Assembly (NCBI GenBank): GCA_016987375.1
Contig: PJRA01000428.1
Coordinates: forward strand, 6,036-70,035
Direction of reading: 5' to 3'
DNA length: 64,000 bases
Origin: Brachionus koreanus
Taxonomy: Eukaryota > Rotifera > Eurotatoria > Ploima > Brachionidae
In this document: piece by piece, positions 47,768 through 57,700 of the stretch
Layout of the letters: every line of letters starts with the position of its first letter
How positions within the stretch are numbered: position 1 is the first letter of the stretch
Position numbers and translations under genes: made by a program
The notes under the pieces: model-generated
Told to the model about the DNA's origin: nothing
The model's database searches: none
Seen by the model: only the letters and a program-made list of their open reading frames with translations

Positions 47768-48150
47768 AATAATGATACATTGAATGATGCTGAAGAAATT
47801 GATTTGAACCAGCCCAAAAAAAAGACGTGGAAAAAATAAACAATATGTTGAGTTTTGGATGTTAAAATATTTTGAAACAGCTGATACAATGTGCAAAGGT
47901 ACTTTCGATGAACAGAAATGGAAAAAATAGAAATTAGATAATCAGGAAAAAAGACGATGTAATTCTCAAGGTAGTAAAGGTAGTAAGGTAAATTATCTTG
48001 CTCAAATTTATTTGCTCTTTCACCAAGACGTTTAAATACAAATGCTAGAGATGAGATAAGAATTTACACATGATAAAGAGAATTTACGAAAATGAAATTA
48101 AGTCAACTGTACTGCTCTTATTCTTGATAAAACCAAACGTTTCTGTTCAC
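47768..48150 (+). pseudogene. Decayed coding fragment, possibly a transposon N-terminus
   Basis: In one frame NDTLNDAEEIDLNQPKK passes by a one-base shift into KRRGKNKQYVEFWMLKYFET and ADTMCKGTFDEQKWKK before a stop. Further right, pieces such as YTHDKENLR and LILDKTKRFC appear in shifting frames. The order (acidic leader, KRRG, EF..F, later charged blocks) recalls the FLYWCH-like N-terminus of MULE-type proteins, but this is a weak resemblance. Confidence 0.3.
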
Positions 48151-48479
48151 CAAATATACAATTTAATTCACCGTTAAAAAAAGTTTTGCTATAAAAAAGA
48201 CAATTTTACAAACAGGTGAAAAAATTTTCTTTGAAAAAAAAATAACGTCCATTTCTTTTCAATTTAATTCTAATTAGCATATTTTAACGTTAAATCACGT
48301 AAAAATAGAATTAATAATAATCATCTGCCCATCTATTCATATTAATAATAGCATATATCTGCCCAAATATCCAAAGATTTTAGTCTCTTTTACAGGTATC
48401 TTTTTCGCCTAACAGCTTCGATCTATTATCACACAATTATCCACAATTATTATCCGGTTAAAATCGTTTTTTTAATGAA

Positions 48480-48920
48480 AGGAGTTTAAAAACCCATTTA
48501 GCCGAATCCGTATAGTACGTTAAGCATACTGGAAAAGGATCGAAGCTTCGAACCCAACTAAGAAATAAAATCTTAAAAATCTATTTGTGTAGGATTTGTG
48601 TGGCCGACCAAAAAAAAAATGGCGGTGACCGTGGCTAGCTGATCGTTGTAACGGTTACTGAACGTTACTGGCCGGCCAAGTCTCGACCAAAGTTATTTTA
48701 TGATCTTCATTTCAAATAATTAAAAAATTTCAGTTCAAGTAATTCAATATTTTTTTTGCTAAATTTTACAATATATTCTTTTGTTTATTGAAAAAATTTA
48801 ATTTCCAAAATTTCCCAAATATTTTTTAATAAAATTCAATCTAGAACAATAAATGAACAGCCGTCAGCTGGCCAGATAATGTAAGCCGCCGTCCAACACT
48901 TTTCAAGATACATTTTTAAA
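48480..48920. other. GC-richer patch of unknown nature
   Basis: Around 48590-48690 base composition rises (GTGGCCGACC, then ATGGCGGTGACCGTGGCTAG and GTTACTGGCCGGCCAAG), with an internal inverted pair GTAACGGTTAC/GAACGTTAC. A second small patch (AGCCGTCAGCTGGCCAG) lies near 48858. Neither encodes a clear protein. They could be the edges of a degraded non-autonomous element. Confidence 0.25.
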
Positions 48921-49338
48921 CCCCATTCATTAAAAATGGTGTCATTGAAATACTGTATTTTTATTCTACGAAAATAAAAGATGAATAAATATTAAATACA
49001 TAATGTATTTTATGCCTAAAAATCAAAAAATGATAAGATCAAGTTCGAACCTAGTTTTTTGACATTTTATTCGAAAATCCTCAAAAAAAAAAGCTAAAAT
49101 AGTTGGTACATTTTATTTATAGAATTCAAATTGCTATTTAAATTGACTTTAAAAATAGATTTATATAAAAATTTGAAAATTAAAATTTTTTTATCTTCAT
49201 TTCTATAACAATAGCGTTCTAAATTTTAGCAATCCAATAAAACTATTGCTTATTAGATTTAAAATTTAAAATTATCATGAGATGATAAGAAGCATTATTT
49301 TTGAATTAACTAATAAAAATCGAATTTTAAAATGAAAA

Positions 49339-50429
49339 ATGAAAATTTTTGGAATTGAATTTGCTCCTTTATATTTACCTTTGAAACGGCGTTTACAGAC
49401 ATTGGCTGTTCTATTTTATGTTCTACTTTTTCTTCAAGCTTTCAGCATTATTGGTTTTTTTTTGTTTATTTATTTACTTTTTACAAAGTTTTATTGGCTT
49501 TCCCTTCTTTATGCAATATGGTATTACATGGATTTTAATCGCCCCTATTCAGGGGGCAGAAAAGTATCTTGGAGTAAAACTTGGTCAATTTGGAAATATT
49601 TCAGAGATTATTTTCCAATAAAACTAGTTAAAACGGTTAATTTAGATCCAAATGAAAACTATATTTTTGCTATCAGTCCTCATGGAATTATGTGTTTTAG
49701 TGCTATGATTAACTTTGCTACTGATGCAACCGAATTCCCCAATTTGTTCCCTGGATTGGAGCCTCATTTAATCACGCTAAATGGCCAATTTTATTCTCCT
49801 TTAATGAGAGAATTTTTCATGATGTGTGGCGCTTGTGCTTGTGAAGAAAAAAGCCTAAAATATATTCTAACCAACAAAGACAGATGCAAAAAAAAGGGTC
49901 AAGTATGTGCACTGTTAATTGGAGGTGCGAGGTTAGTTATAATATTTTTTTTTTAAATTTAAAAATATTATTTTTTTTTACAAAAATAAGAGAATCGAAC
50001 GAGGCCTATCCGGGAACTTACAGGCTTATTCTTAATAGACGAAAAGGATTTATTCGCATAGCTTTAGAAACAGGAGCACAGCTAGTACCAGTTATTAGTT
50101 TTGGTGAAAATGACGTTTATAATACAGTGGAAGTTAAAAATGGATCATATATTCAAACGATTCAAAATTTTGCTAAAAAATACCTTAATATAGGTTTACC
50201 GATCATTAGAGGCAGAGGAATTTTTAACTATAATTTTGGTATTATGCCATATAGAGTTCCAATTAACACAATCGTTGGAAAACCGATTCCAGTAACTAAA
50301 ATATCCAATCCGACTGAAGAACAAGTTTCAAAGCTTCATCAACAATATAAACTTGAACTGATAAAATTATTTGAAGAAAATAAATCAATATATTTAAAAA
50401 ATAAAGATGCAAAATTAGAAATTTTTTAA
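49339..50429 (+). CDS. DGAT2/MOGAT-family diacylglycerol/monoacylglycerol acyltransferase
   Basis: An ER-membrane enzyme that transfers acyl groups from acyl-CoA to mono- or diacylglycerol in triacylglycerol synthesis. Two exons, 49339-49931 and 49991-50429, with a 59-nt GT/AG intron splitting an Arg codon, give 343 residues, the family's usual length. A hydrophobic hairpin spans residues 24-62. YFP is at 91-93, followed by KTVNLDPNENYIFAISPHGI. The family's HPHG motif is here SPHG (113-116), the first His replaced by Ser, while the second His is kept. Other matches are GARESNEAYPGTYRLILNRR, GFIRIALETGAQLVPVISFG and ENDVYN. A C-terminal segment VGKPIPVTKISNPTEEQVSK is also typical. Whether it prefers mono- or diacylglycerol cannot be told. 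AATAAA is at 50464. Confidence 0.93.
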
Positions 50430-50584
50430 GAATGCAAATTATTTCAAGAATATTTTAATTTATAATAAAAATAAATCATTTCTTGAAAATTCTTTTTAAG
50501 TTTATAATTTAATTAATGATGTAGAATTTTAAGATTGAAAATGATTTCTTTATTAAGTTTTTCTACTTGAACTAAAGTTAACAG

Positions 50585-51733
50585 TCCAGCGGGTGAGGCA
50601 CAAGTAAATGGACAAAAATTAAAAATGATATTAAGTTATGGTTTTTTTTTTTAAGGTAAAGAATTTATTTTTTAATAGAATTACGATTTTTAAATCAAGA
50701 AAAAACTCCAACGTTGCCGATTTTTCTGAGCTTNNNNNNNNNNNNNNNNNNNNNNNNNNNNNACTAAATTTAAGTCAAATTCCTTCAACTTCAACTCAAT
50801 TCGGCTAATCAGCTGCTGCTCAGTTGAGGGTTGCCAACTTCCCTCGTATACTTTCTGACTTAAACAATCCCCAAAAATTTTCAATTGGGAAACATTTGGT
50901 GGATTGATGTCTTTAGCCACATAATATACATTTTCGTCCATTCATGTAATGCAGTCCCTTGAATAGTGAGCAGATGCTAAGTCAGGCCAAAAAAACATAG
51001 TCAAATTCTCGATGATACTTATGTATAAATGGAAGAAGTCGTTTATTCAAGCATTGGTCGATATAGATATCGGAATTGATGGCAACCGACTTTGATGATC
51101 GAAAAAGTGGCTTTGACATTCTTCGATCGAATATGGCTATCCAAACCAACACCTTTTTTGTAAACTTTTCTTATTCAGCAAAGCGAACACTGTCCGGACA
51201 AGAAGACTTGTTATTTGTGTAATATCCGGCATTTTCCAGCATGTTGTCTACCGCAAAAGTAAAGTATTTTTCGTCGTCCAAAATAAGTGAACTTGGTGAG
51301 CGATATTGCATATTTGAAAGTTTTGCGCTCAAGTGCGTTGCTTTTTCAAACTGTACGACACTATATTTTGGCATTTCTTCACGTTTTCGATATGATATAC
51401 CCATTTTTTTTAATTGTCGACCAACTGTTCTTTGGTGGACAGAAAGTTTCCAAGCCAGATGTCTTTGACTCACTCCAGTTCGGTTATTGGTCAATCTTTT
51501 CAGTTTTTTCTTCCTTGCAGCTGTCCAGGTGCTTGGACGACCCGATCTCTTATTGTCTTTTGTCGGCCCTCCATTTTGAATACGGTTGATTTTATTATAC
51601 ATGGTATTTCGAGCAATTCCTTGCTTTGTAAAGTACGCGACAAGATCAGATTTTTTCATTTTTGAAATCATATTTTTCACTGCTTTTCGAAAATTCTCTC
51701 GTTCAGTCACACCTAATGGTAAGTAGTTTTAAT
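50585..51733 (-). pseudogene. Tc1/mariner-type transposase remnant, frameshifted
   Basis: The largest piece, 51171-51710, encodes an N-terminal helix-turn-helix region (IARNTMYNKINRIQNGGPTK), a GRPS linker, a second HTH (GVSQRHLAWKLSVHQRTVGR) and the first catalytic Asp in LILDDEKYF. It is then broken by an in-frame TAA (about 51169), after which reading continues as KFTKKVLVWIAIFDRRMSKP. The second catalytic Asp lies in FWPDLASAHYS in another frame, and the third acidic residue in NPPN..., with PIENFWG one base out of frame. The frame starts with GTG right after CATTAG, so the true 5' end or an upstream exon is missing. A run of 29 Ns interrupts the C-terminus, which resumes as KLRKIGNVGVFS and a stop. 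CAGTCCAGCGGGTGAGGCAC at about 50582 may be its left terminus; no matching right terminus is found. Confidence 0.85.
50734..50762. other. Assembly gap (29 Ns)
   Basis: Undetermined bases within the mariner remnant, probably a collapsed or unresolved repeat copy. Confidence 0.99.
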
Positions 51734-51995
51734 ATATACATATATTAGATCATCTGATCATTTTCCTAATCGGGAAAGTAATATTGGAAAATTATAAAAA
51801 ATTTAAATTTTTTAAATTTTTCTAAATTTTGTAAGATTTAAAATTTATTTGTAGAATATCTGTCGTTTTATTTTTGATTATTTTAAGTCAATTTTCGTTT
51901 TTTAACGACGAATTTAAATATTCAACCTTTATGCTCAAATAAATTAATGCTATTTAATTCTACAATATTTAAATTGTTTTCATTATAATTATAAT
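51734..51995 (+). repeat. 262-bp direct repeat, left copy
   Basis: From TATATACATATATTAGATCA to CATTATAATTATAAT, it is nearly identical to 52457-52718, with a few single-base or homopolymer differences (for example TTTATGCTC versus TTTATTCTC). It contains the TTTTCGTTTTTTAACGACG motif also seen at 28.2 kb. It abuts the mariner remnant on the left and the Tc1 tail on the right. Confidence 0.9.
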
Positions 51996-52456
51996 ATTAA
52001 CCCATTTAGCAAATATGGAGCATAATTGGCAAGAAATTAGTCGGAGTACGACTAAGCAACTTGGCTGAGTTAGAGAAGGCCGTGGTCAAGGAATGGCAAG
52101 AAATACCCCCCTCAATTTGCGTAAATTTAGTCGAGTCTATGCCAAAAAGACTCGAAATGTGCATAAAAGCCAAAGAAGGCCATTTTAAATATTGAAATTT
52201 AGTTGTTTTTTTTTTTGTTATAAACTCTTGAGACAGACCAAGTTTATTGTTAATTTAATTGTATATAAAAAAGTGATCATATGACAGTGTTGTTATGTTT
52301 TTCTTTTAAATATTTTTTGCATATATCTTATAAATAGTCAATTTCTTAAAGTCAAAAACTTTTTTCAATAAAAATCCGATTTCATAATTAAATTTTAAAT
52401 TTTTTAATTTATTTAATAAAAAAAAACAAAATAACATAAACTTTTGGGACTGACTG
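51996..52456 (+). mobile_element. 3' end of a Tc1-type transposon: transposase C-terminus plus terminal inverted repeat
   Basis: The plus strand reads WSIIGKKLVGVRLSNLAELE, KAVVKEWQEIPPSICVNLVE, SMPKRLEMCIKAKEGHFKY and a stop at about 52194. This is the canonical C-terminus of Tc1-like transposases (LW..W..IP...C..LV.SMP.R...VI.AKGGH.KY). The element ends at 52456 with CATAAACTTTTGGGACTGAC, the reverse complement of a Tc1-type end CAGTCAGTCCCAAAAGTTT, followed by the expected TA. Its 5' two thirds are missing. It is a different family from the neighbouring mariner remnant and lies on the opposite strand. Confidence 0.9.
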
Positions 52457-52718
52457 TATATACATATATTAGATCATCTGATCATTTTCCTAATCGGGAA
52501 AGTAATATTGGAAAATTATAAAAATTTAAATTTTTTAATTTTTTCTAAATTTTGTAAGATTTAAAATTTATTTGTAGAATATCTGTCGTTTTATTTTTGA
52601 TTATTTTAAGTCAATTTTCGTTTTTTAACGACGAATTTAAATATTCAACCTTTATTCTCAAATAAATTAATGCTATTTAATTCTACAATATTTAAATTGT
52701 TTTCATTATAATTATAAT
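52457..52718 (+). repeat. 262-bp direct repeat, right copy
   Basis: Second copy of the repeat at 51734-51995. It begins with the TA that follows the Tc1 terminus. The two copies with the Tc1 tail between them give a 723-bp repeat period. Confidence 0.9.
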
Positions 52719-52744
52719 TATAATAGTCCAACAAGTGTCTTAAT

Positions 52745-52876
52745 AGAATAATAATAATAATAATTATAGTTAATATTCTACGGTCAAGTTTAGTTTAACT
52801 AAACTGCAGGAAGACTAACGTAATCCCGCTAAAGTAGACTTTCGTTTTTTTTTTTGTTTCTATCGACATTGTCCAT
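52745..52876 (-). mobile_element. LINE 3' tail, copy 4
   Basis: On the minus strand, GACAATGTCGATAGAAAC, AGCGGGATTACGTTAGTC, TTCCTGC, AACTTGACCGTAGAATATTA and an (ATT)n tail match the 3' UTR of copies 1 and 3. Only the last few codons and the UTR remain. The (AAT)n tail on the plus strand (52746-52765) marks its insertion edge. Confidence 0.85.
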
Positions 52877-53341
52877 TAATAATGTTTTGCCAATAATTTG
52901 AGACTTATTAGACTTTTGAAAATAAATTTGATTGAGTCTAAAAGACACAAATTTTCGCATTTCTATTCATTTCCAATTAGCTTTGATATTAATTTGCTAG
53001 CCAATGGAACATCGACTTGGTATTCATCAGCCACCTCCGAATACTGTTATGATTTATTACTCTGACTCAGCAGCTTCTTATCATACAACGATTTTAGCTC
53101 CTCGTAAATTTGTTTCGATAATTTAAATATTTAATTGCAATATTCACTTTTTAATATTAATGAGAACAAACTCTTGAACCAAAAATGAAATTAACATTAC
53201 AACATGAGACAAGAAACAGTCAATCTAAAAACAAGTGTTTTTTTAGATTTTTTTTCTCAAGAACCTATCCTAATTTGAAGAATTCTAATGATCCATATGA
53301 ATTTTTATTTTAAAACTGCTTAAATAATTTAAATCGAAAAT

Positions 53342-53955
53342 TCATTTATTAGAAAATTTATTTGGGATGTAAATTATTTTGCTATAGCTGGTTGATTTCC
53401 AAGCTGGTCGGAGTCTAGCAAAGGTAATCTTTGCTTTAGCAAGTCTTTTCTTAATGTCTCTTTGTGCTCTTGTTGTACTAATGGTGCTTCCTAAGTATGT
53501 AAATTCGTTTACACACTCGACATGTGAATCATCAATGGTGATCGGGGTGTCCAATTTAGTGTTTATGCACATTACTTTTGTTTTGACCACATTTATTTCG
53601 AGTCCGCCAAATCTTGTGTTTTCATATGCATATGTTCTTCTGTACTAGATATTAACACCAAATCATCCACAAATTATAAGTCTTCAAGCTTGGTTGTTAA
53701 CCCCCATTGTATACCCCTGGCACTGACAGTTGTTTTCTTCATTACATAATCAATTACTATTAGAAATAGTGTTGGAGAGAGAACGCACCCTTGCTTGACT
53801 CCTGTATAAACTTTGAAACTCTCAGACTTTTTCCAGAATCACACTACACTCAAATTTCTCGTAGAAGAGTTTTATCAAGTTAACTATTTTCTGTGGTAAG
53901 CCATATGATCTTAGTATGGCCGACAGAGTTTCTCTGTGTATCTAGAAGATGATTA
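53342..53955 (-). pseudogene. Reverse-transcriptase fragment of a second non-LTR family
   Basis: Read from right to left on the minus strand: IHRETLSAILRSYGLPQKIV, NLIKLFYEKFECSVILEKV, FKVYTGVKQGCVLSPTLFLI, VIDYVMKKTTVSARGIQWGL, LEDL, a stop, FVDDLVLISSTEEHM, and finally (53342-53590) KTKVMCINTK..., NEFTYLGSTIST and KKRLAKAKITFARLRPAWKS. These are the fingers, palm and thumb of an endonuclease-type LINE reverse transcriptase, with GVKQGC.LSP and the catalytic box, FADD normally but FVDD here. Stops and shifts show it is inactive. The sequence type (FTYLGS.I, ITFARLRPAW) differs from the 3' ends at 3.4 and 47.3 kb, so two LINE families are present. Confidence 0.85.
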
Positions 53956-54794
53956 ATTCATAATCTAAAAAATCTTTCTTTTTTTTTATTTTCTAGTTAA
54001 AAAAATGGCAGATTGAGCTTTATTTGTCATAAGAAAGAGCAATTAAAATTCTTATTTTATTTATATAATCATTCAGTTACGCCAATTCTGTCGATGTAAT
54101 ATAATTTTTAAAATTTGATTCAAATTTAATAAGTTTTTGTTACTTTAATTTTGCGAAAATAAAATGAAAATTAAAAACTGGAAGAAAACTATTTTAAAGA
54201 TAATTTCTAAAATATTGTTTACGCTTAAGATTTAATATTTATTTAACAAAATTTTTTATTTTATGATGATCTTCATACATAATGAATATTTTATTTACAC
54301 TAAATTGCTTTAGTATTGTTGATTCACTAGAGCCCATTCAAAAATAATACCAATTGGGCATTTGGTATTGGAAAATGTTTTGATTCATTCGTTTCTGTAT
54401 CTGAATTCTTTTACAAAATTATTTATAAAACTCATATGATGAACCCTGCATAAATAACTGGTTCTTCAGTAAAAATGCTTCCCTTTGGTGTGGACTTAGC
54501 AAAGAATATTAATGCTTATTTTCAAATAAAACAGAAATAAAATCCTGATAAATTTAACTATGACTATATTTTGATATTAAAACAAGTCAACAGCAATTTT
54601 TGATCAATTATATGTTCTCATAGTGAATATGTTTTTTGAATATAATAATAATTAGTAAAAAAATTCGTTTTAAGATTTTTATTTAATTAAAAAGTTTAAA
54701 AATTCAAGAAAACGTAAAATTTACATTAAAACGCAAACTTTTTTCGAAAATTAAAAAATTTACATAAAATCAATAAATTCACTTTTAATCTTTT
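53956..54794. other. Spacer with the DMXL 3' flank
   Basis: AT-rich, no gene recognised. On the minus strand AATAAA (TTTATT at 54678-54683 on plus) lies about 112 bases past the DMXL stop codon and is the likely polyadenylation signal. Confidence 0.5.
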
Positions 54795-57700
54795 TCAAAC
54801 TAAACTTCTTATAGCCAAAGTTCCGTCAGAACCACATGAAAGTAATTGGTTATCATCGGTAAATCTTAATTGATTAACTCCTGAATTAAAACCTCGTATA
54901 AGTGAGGATTTCGAATGTTCATTTGGTAAACTATATTTCATTTCATAAGATCTTAAATTCCATACTTTTACTGATCCTTCGCTTGAGCCAGTTGCCAAAA
55001 GGTATTCATCCGAGTTTAACGCCATCGTTTTGACAGAAGATTCATGAGCCGTGAATTTCGACAATTTTTTATGAGTTCTCAAATCATAAATGTAAACGTC
55101 GCCTTTTCTAGTTCCGCAATAGGCTACATGATTTAGAAGTGAATAAGCTGCACAAGTACCACTGGGAACATCTTGCTCTCTAAAACCTAGATCAAACACA
55201 TTCAAACTACACGAATAGATAAATTTAGAAATTTTACTTTTGATAAGCGACTTATTTGATGGCAAAAGGGTGTCCCATAGTGAAATAACAAAAGAATCAT
55301 TTACAGTCCCAATGGTAAACAAAATTGATGATGACTCGACAAAAAGAAAATCATTAATTACTTTATGGCATCTCATTGTCAAATACGGCTTAAACGAACA
55401 ACCTAGGAGTTGATATAAATGAAGAAATCCATCCATATCAGAAACTCCGAATTTGTTCCCGTATGAATTAAAATAAATTTGCGAAATTTTTGCGTTCGAG
55501 TTATTTTTTTCCTGTTGCTTAATTGTAGATAGGGCATCTTGTGAACCCCAATGCCAAAGCTTAACAACACTTTCTCCTGTTCCACTAAGATCTATTTGAA
55601 ATTAAACTATTTATTTAATTCACTATTCAATGTTAATTGTTAAATTACAATAGGGCAAAGTTGGATGACTTGCAAGTTTTCTAGTTTCCCTTTGATTTCG
55701 CTTTGATATCTTAAGATAAAATTTATATTTTCTTTTTAATTTGAAAAAAAAATTTTTAAATTAATCTTTTTTTAACGATTCATTATTTTTTATAAATTAA
55801 AAAGGAATTTTTTTAGTTTGTCAAATTTAAAAATATAAAAATGAGAAAAAAAAATCAAAAACTTACTATGTTTGCTAAATAGTTTGGCCTGAAATTTTTT
55901 AGATTTCCAGAATTAAGTACTAAATTTTGTTCTGTTAAAGATAAAAAACTGTTATTGAAAGAATAATCTCCAAGAGTGTATGCATCTTGATCCTTTATTT
56001 GTTTATCTAAGCCCTGTTGATGACTGTTTACTAAACAACTTATTTCAATGTTATAATTATCTTGGATATTTTTTGATGCATTTTTGGAAATTAAATCGCC
56101 AATTTCAAGTTCAATTATTTCTTTATTTGTGCAAATAGCTAAATTACTTTTGCTTCTCTGAAATAAAAATAATTAATACTTGAATTGAAAGTTAAAAATT
56201 TAGTTTACCTCATTAAGACAAAAAGAATTAATAGCCTCTTGATCTTTCGATGAAATTTTAAATGCCTTTGGAATAGTACTTAAATTTGAAAGATCGTTTT
56301 CGTGGTCACTCTTTTTTAGTATGTTTTCAGTTGTGTCAATTTTGCTTTCATTAATTGAATTCTGATTATTAATCAATATTTGTTTGATAAAAAATTCATT
56401 CAAACATTTTTTCGTAATCAAGAAATTCCATAGACGACGAGCACCAAATGATGATTTGTCATTTCTTAGATGAATTTAGATGATTTTATTTGTAAGAAAA
56501 AGATTTAAGAAATAAAAATCAATTACATGAAAGGTGTCTTATTTGGATCCAATAAAAGATTATATTTGAGAATTTTAGGCCCGTTAAAATTTTTTGCTGA
56601 ATCAGAGCTAAATATATCAGGATAAAATTTGCAAAATTCAGATGGAGGGCCTTCTTTGTAAATAGAATTCATTTCACTAAGCAAATTTTTCATCCATTTT
56701 TCAAACGTTTTTATTACTTGATGAATTAAAGGTGATAATATTGCTATCTCTATAAAAAAAATACATTTTATAAAATTTATTAATTTAATATAAAAATAGT
56801 AAGTATCATTTAATAGTATTTATCACTTATTAATAGATTTTAATTTTTTACAAATATTTTCAAAAACTAATGGGCTCGTAGTTAAACAAACAAAAGTAAA
56901 GATGCTTTAAAATATTAATATTTAAAACACCTGTTGTTTATTTATTTAATTTTTAGGAAAATTTTTGTGAAACATTTTTCTCCTAATAATTTTTATGATA
57001 ATAGCTAGAAATTATCCAAAAACTAATATATAATAAGCTTAATAAACAAAATAAATATTTTACTAAACATTTATTTTTTTAAAATAAATTTATAATAAAT
57101 TTTAAAAAATTACCATTTTGCTCTATTCCGAGAATATTTAAAAAAGATGTAATACAATTAAGTGAATACTTCAGAATTGCGGATCTCATCAAAAACCATG
57201 AGTATGATTTTGGATTCATATGTTCTAGTTTAATTTTGTCTTGAAATAATTCATCATTGTCATCAAAATCGTCTTTTTTAAAAGAGTTCGACTCATTATC
57301 TGATTCGTCATGGCAAGGCGAATTAAGGTAGTCAAACTCGTCATCTGAATTCTCCTATGTTTAATTAAAATAATTACTAATTCACAATTTTGCTTTTATT
57401 TGACTCACTTTATTCAAAAAAAAGTTTATCATGCTTATTTCTGGTGGAATAAATTTTTCTCTTAGATAAACTTTTTCATCAGACAAAGCATTACTATCAG
57501 TATTGGTTTGATTTATCGGACAATTGTTTGAAGCTACTAAAGAATTCAAGCGATGTCCTAATCTGTTATTCATTCTTATTCTTTGCTTTTGGTTTTCATC
57601 ATCTTTGCAATGTTAAAACATAGTTTAAAAATGTTCTATTAATAAGACAAAAATTATTTTTACCTATTGAAATTGAATTAGAAGAATATTTGTATTTAAA

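Larger units (their letters stand above)
46726..49338. other. Spacer with transposon debris
   Basis: It holds a LINE 3' end (47322-47545), a decayed coding fragment (47768-48150) and a GC-richer patch (48480-48920), listed separately. The remainder is AT-rich with nothing recognised. Confidence 0.5.

Noticed and set aside
51734..52718. 262-bp repeats as LTRs of a retrotransposon
   Set aside because: The copies lack TG...CA ends, a primer-binding site and a polypurine tract, and the interior is a Tc1 transposon tail.
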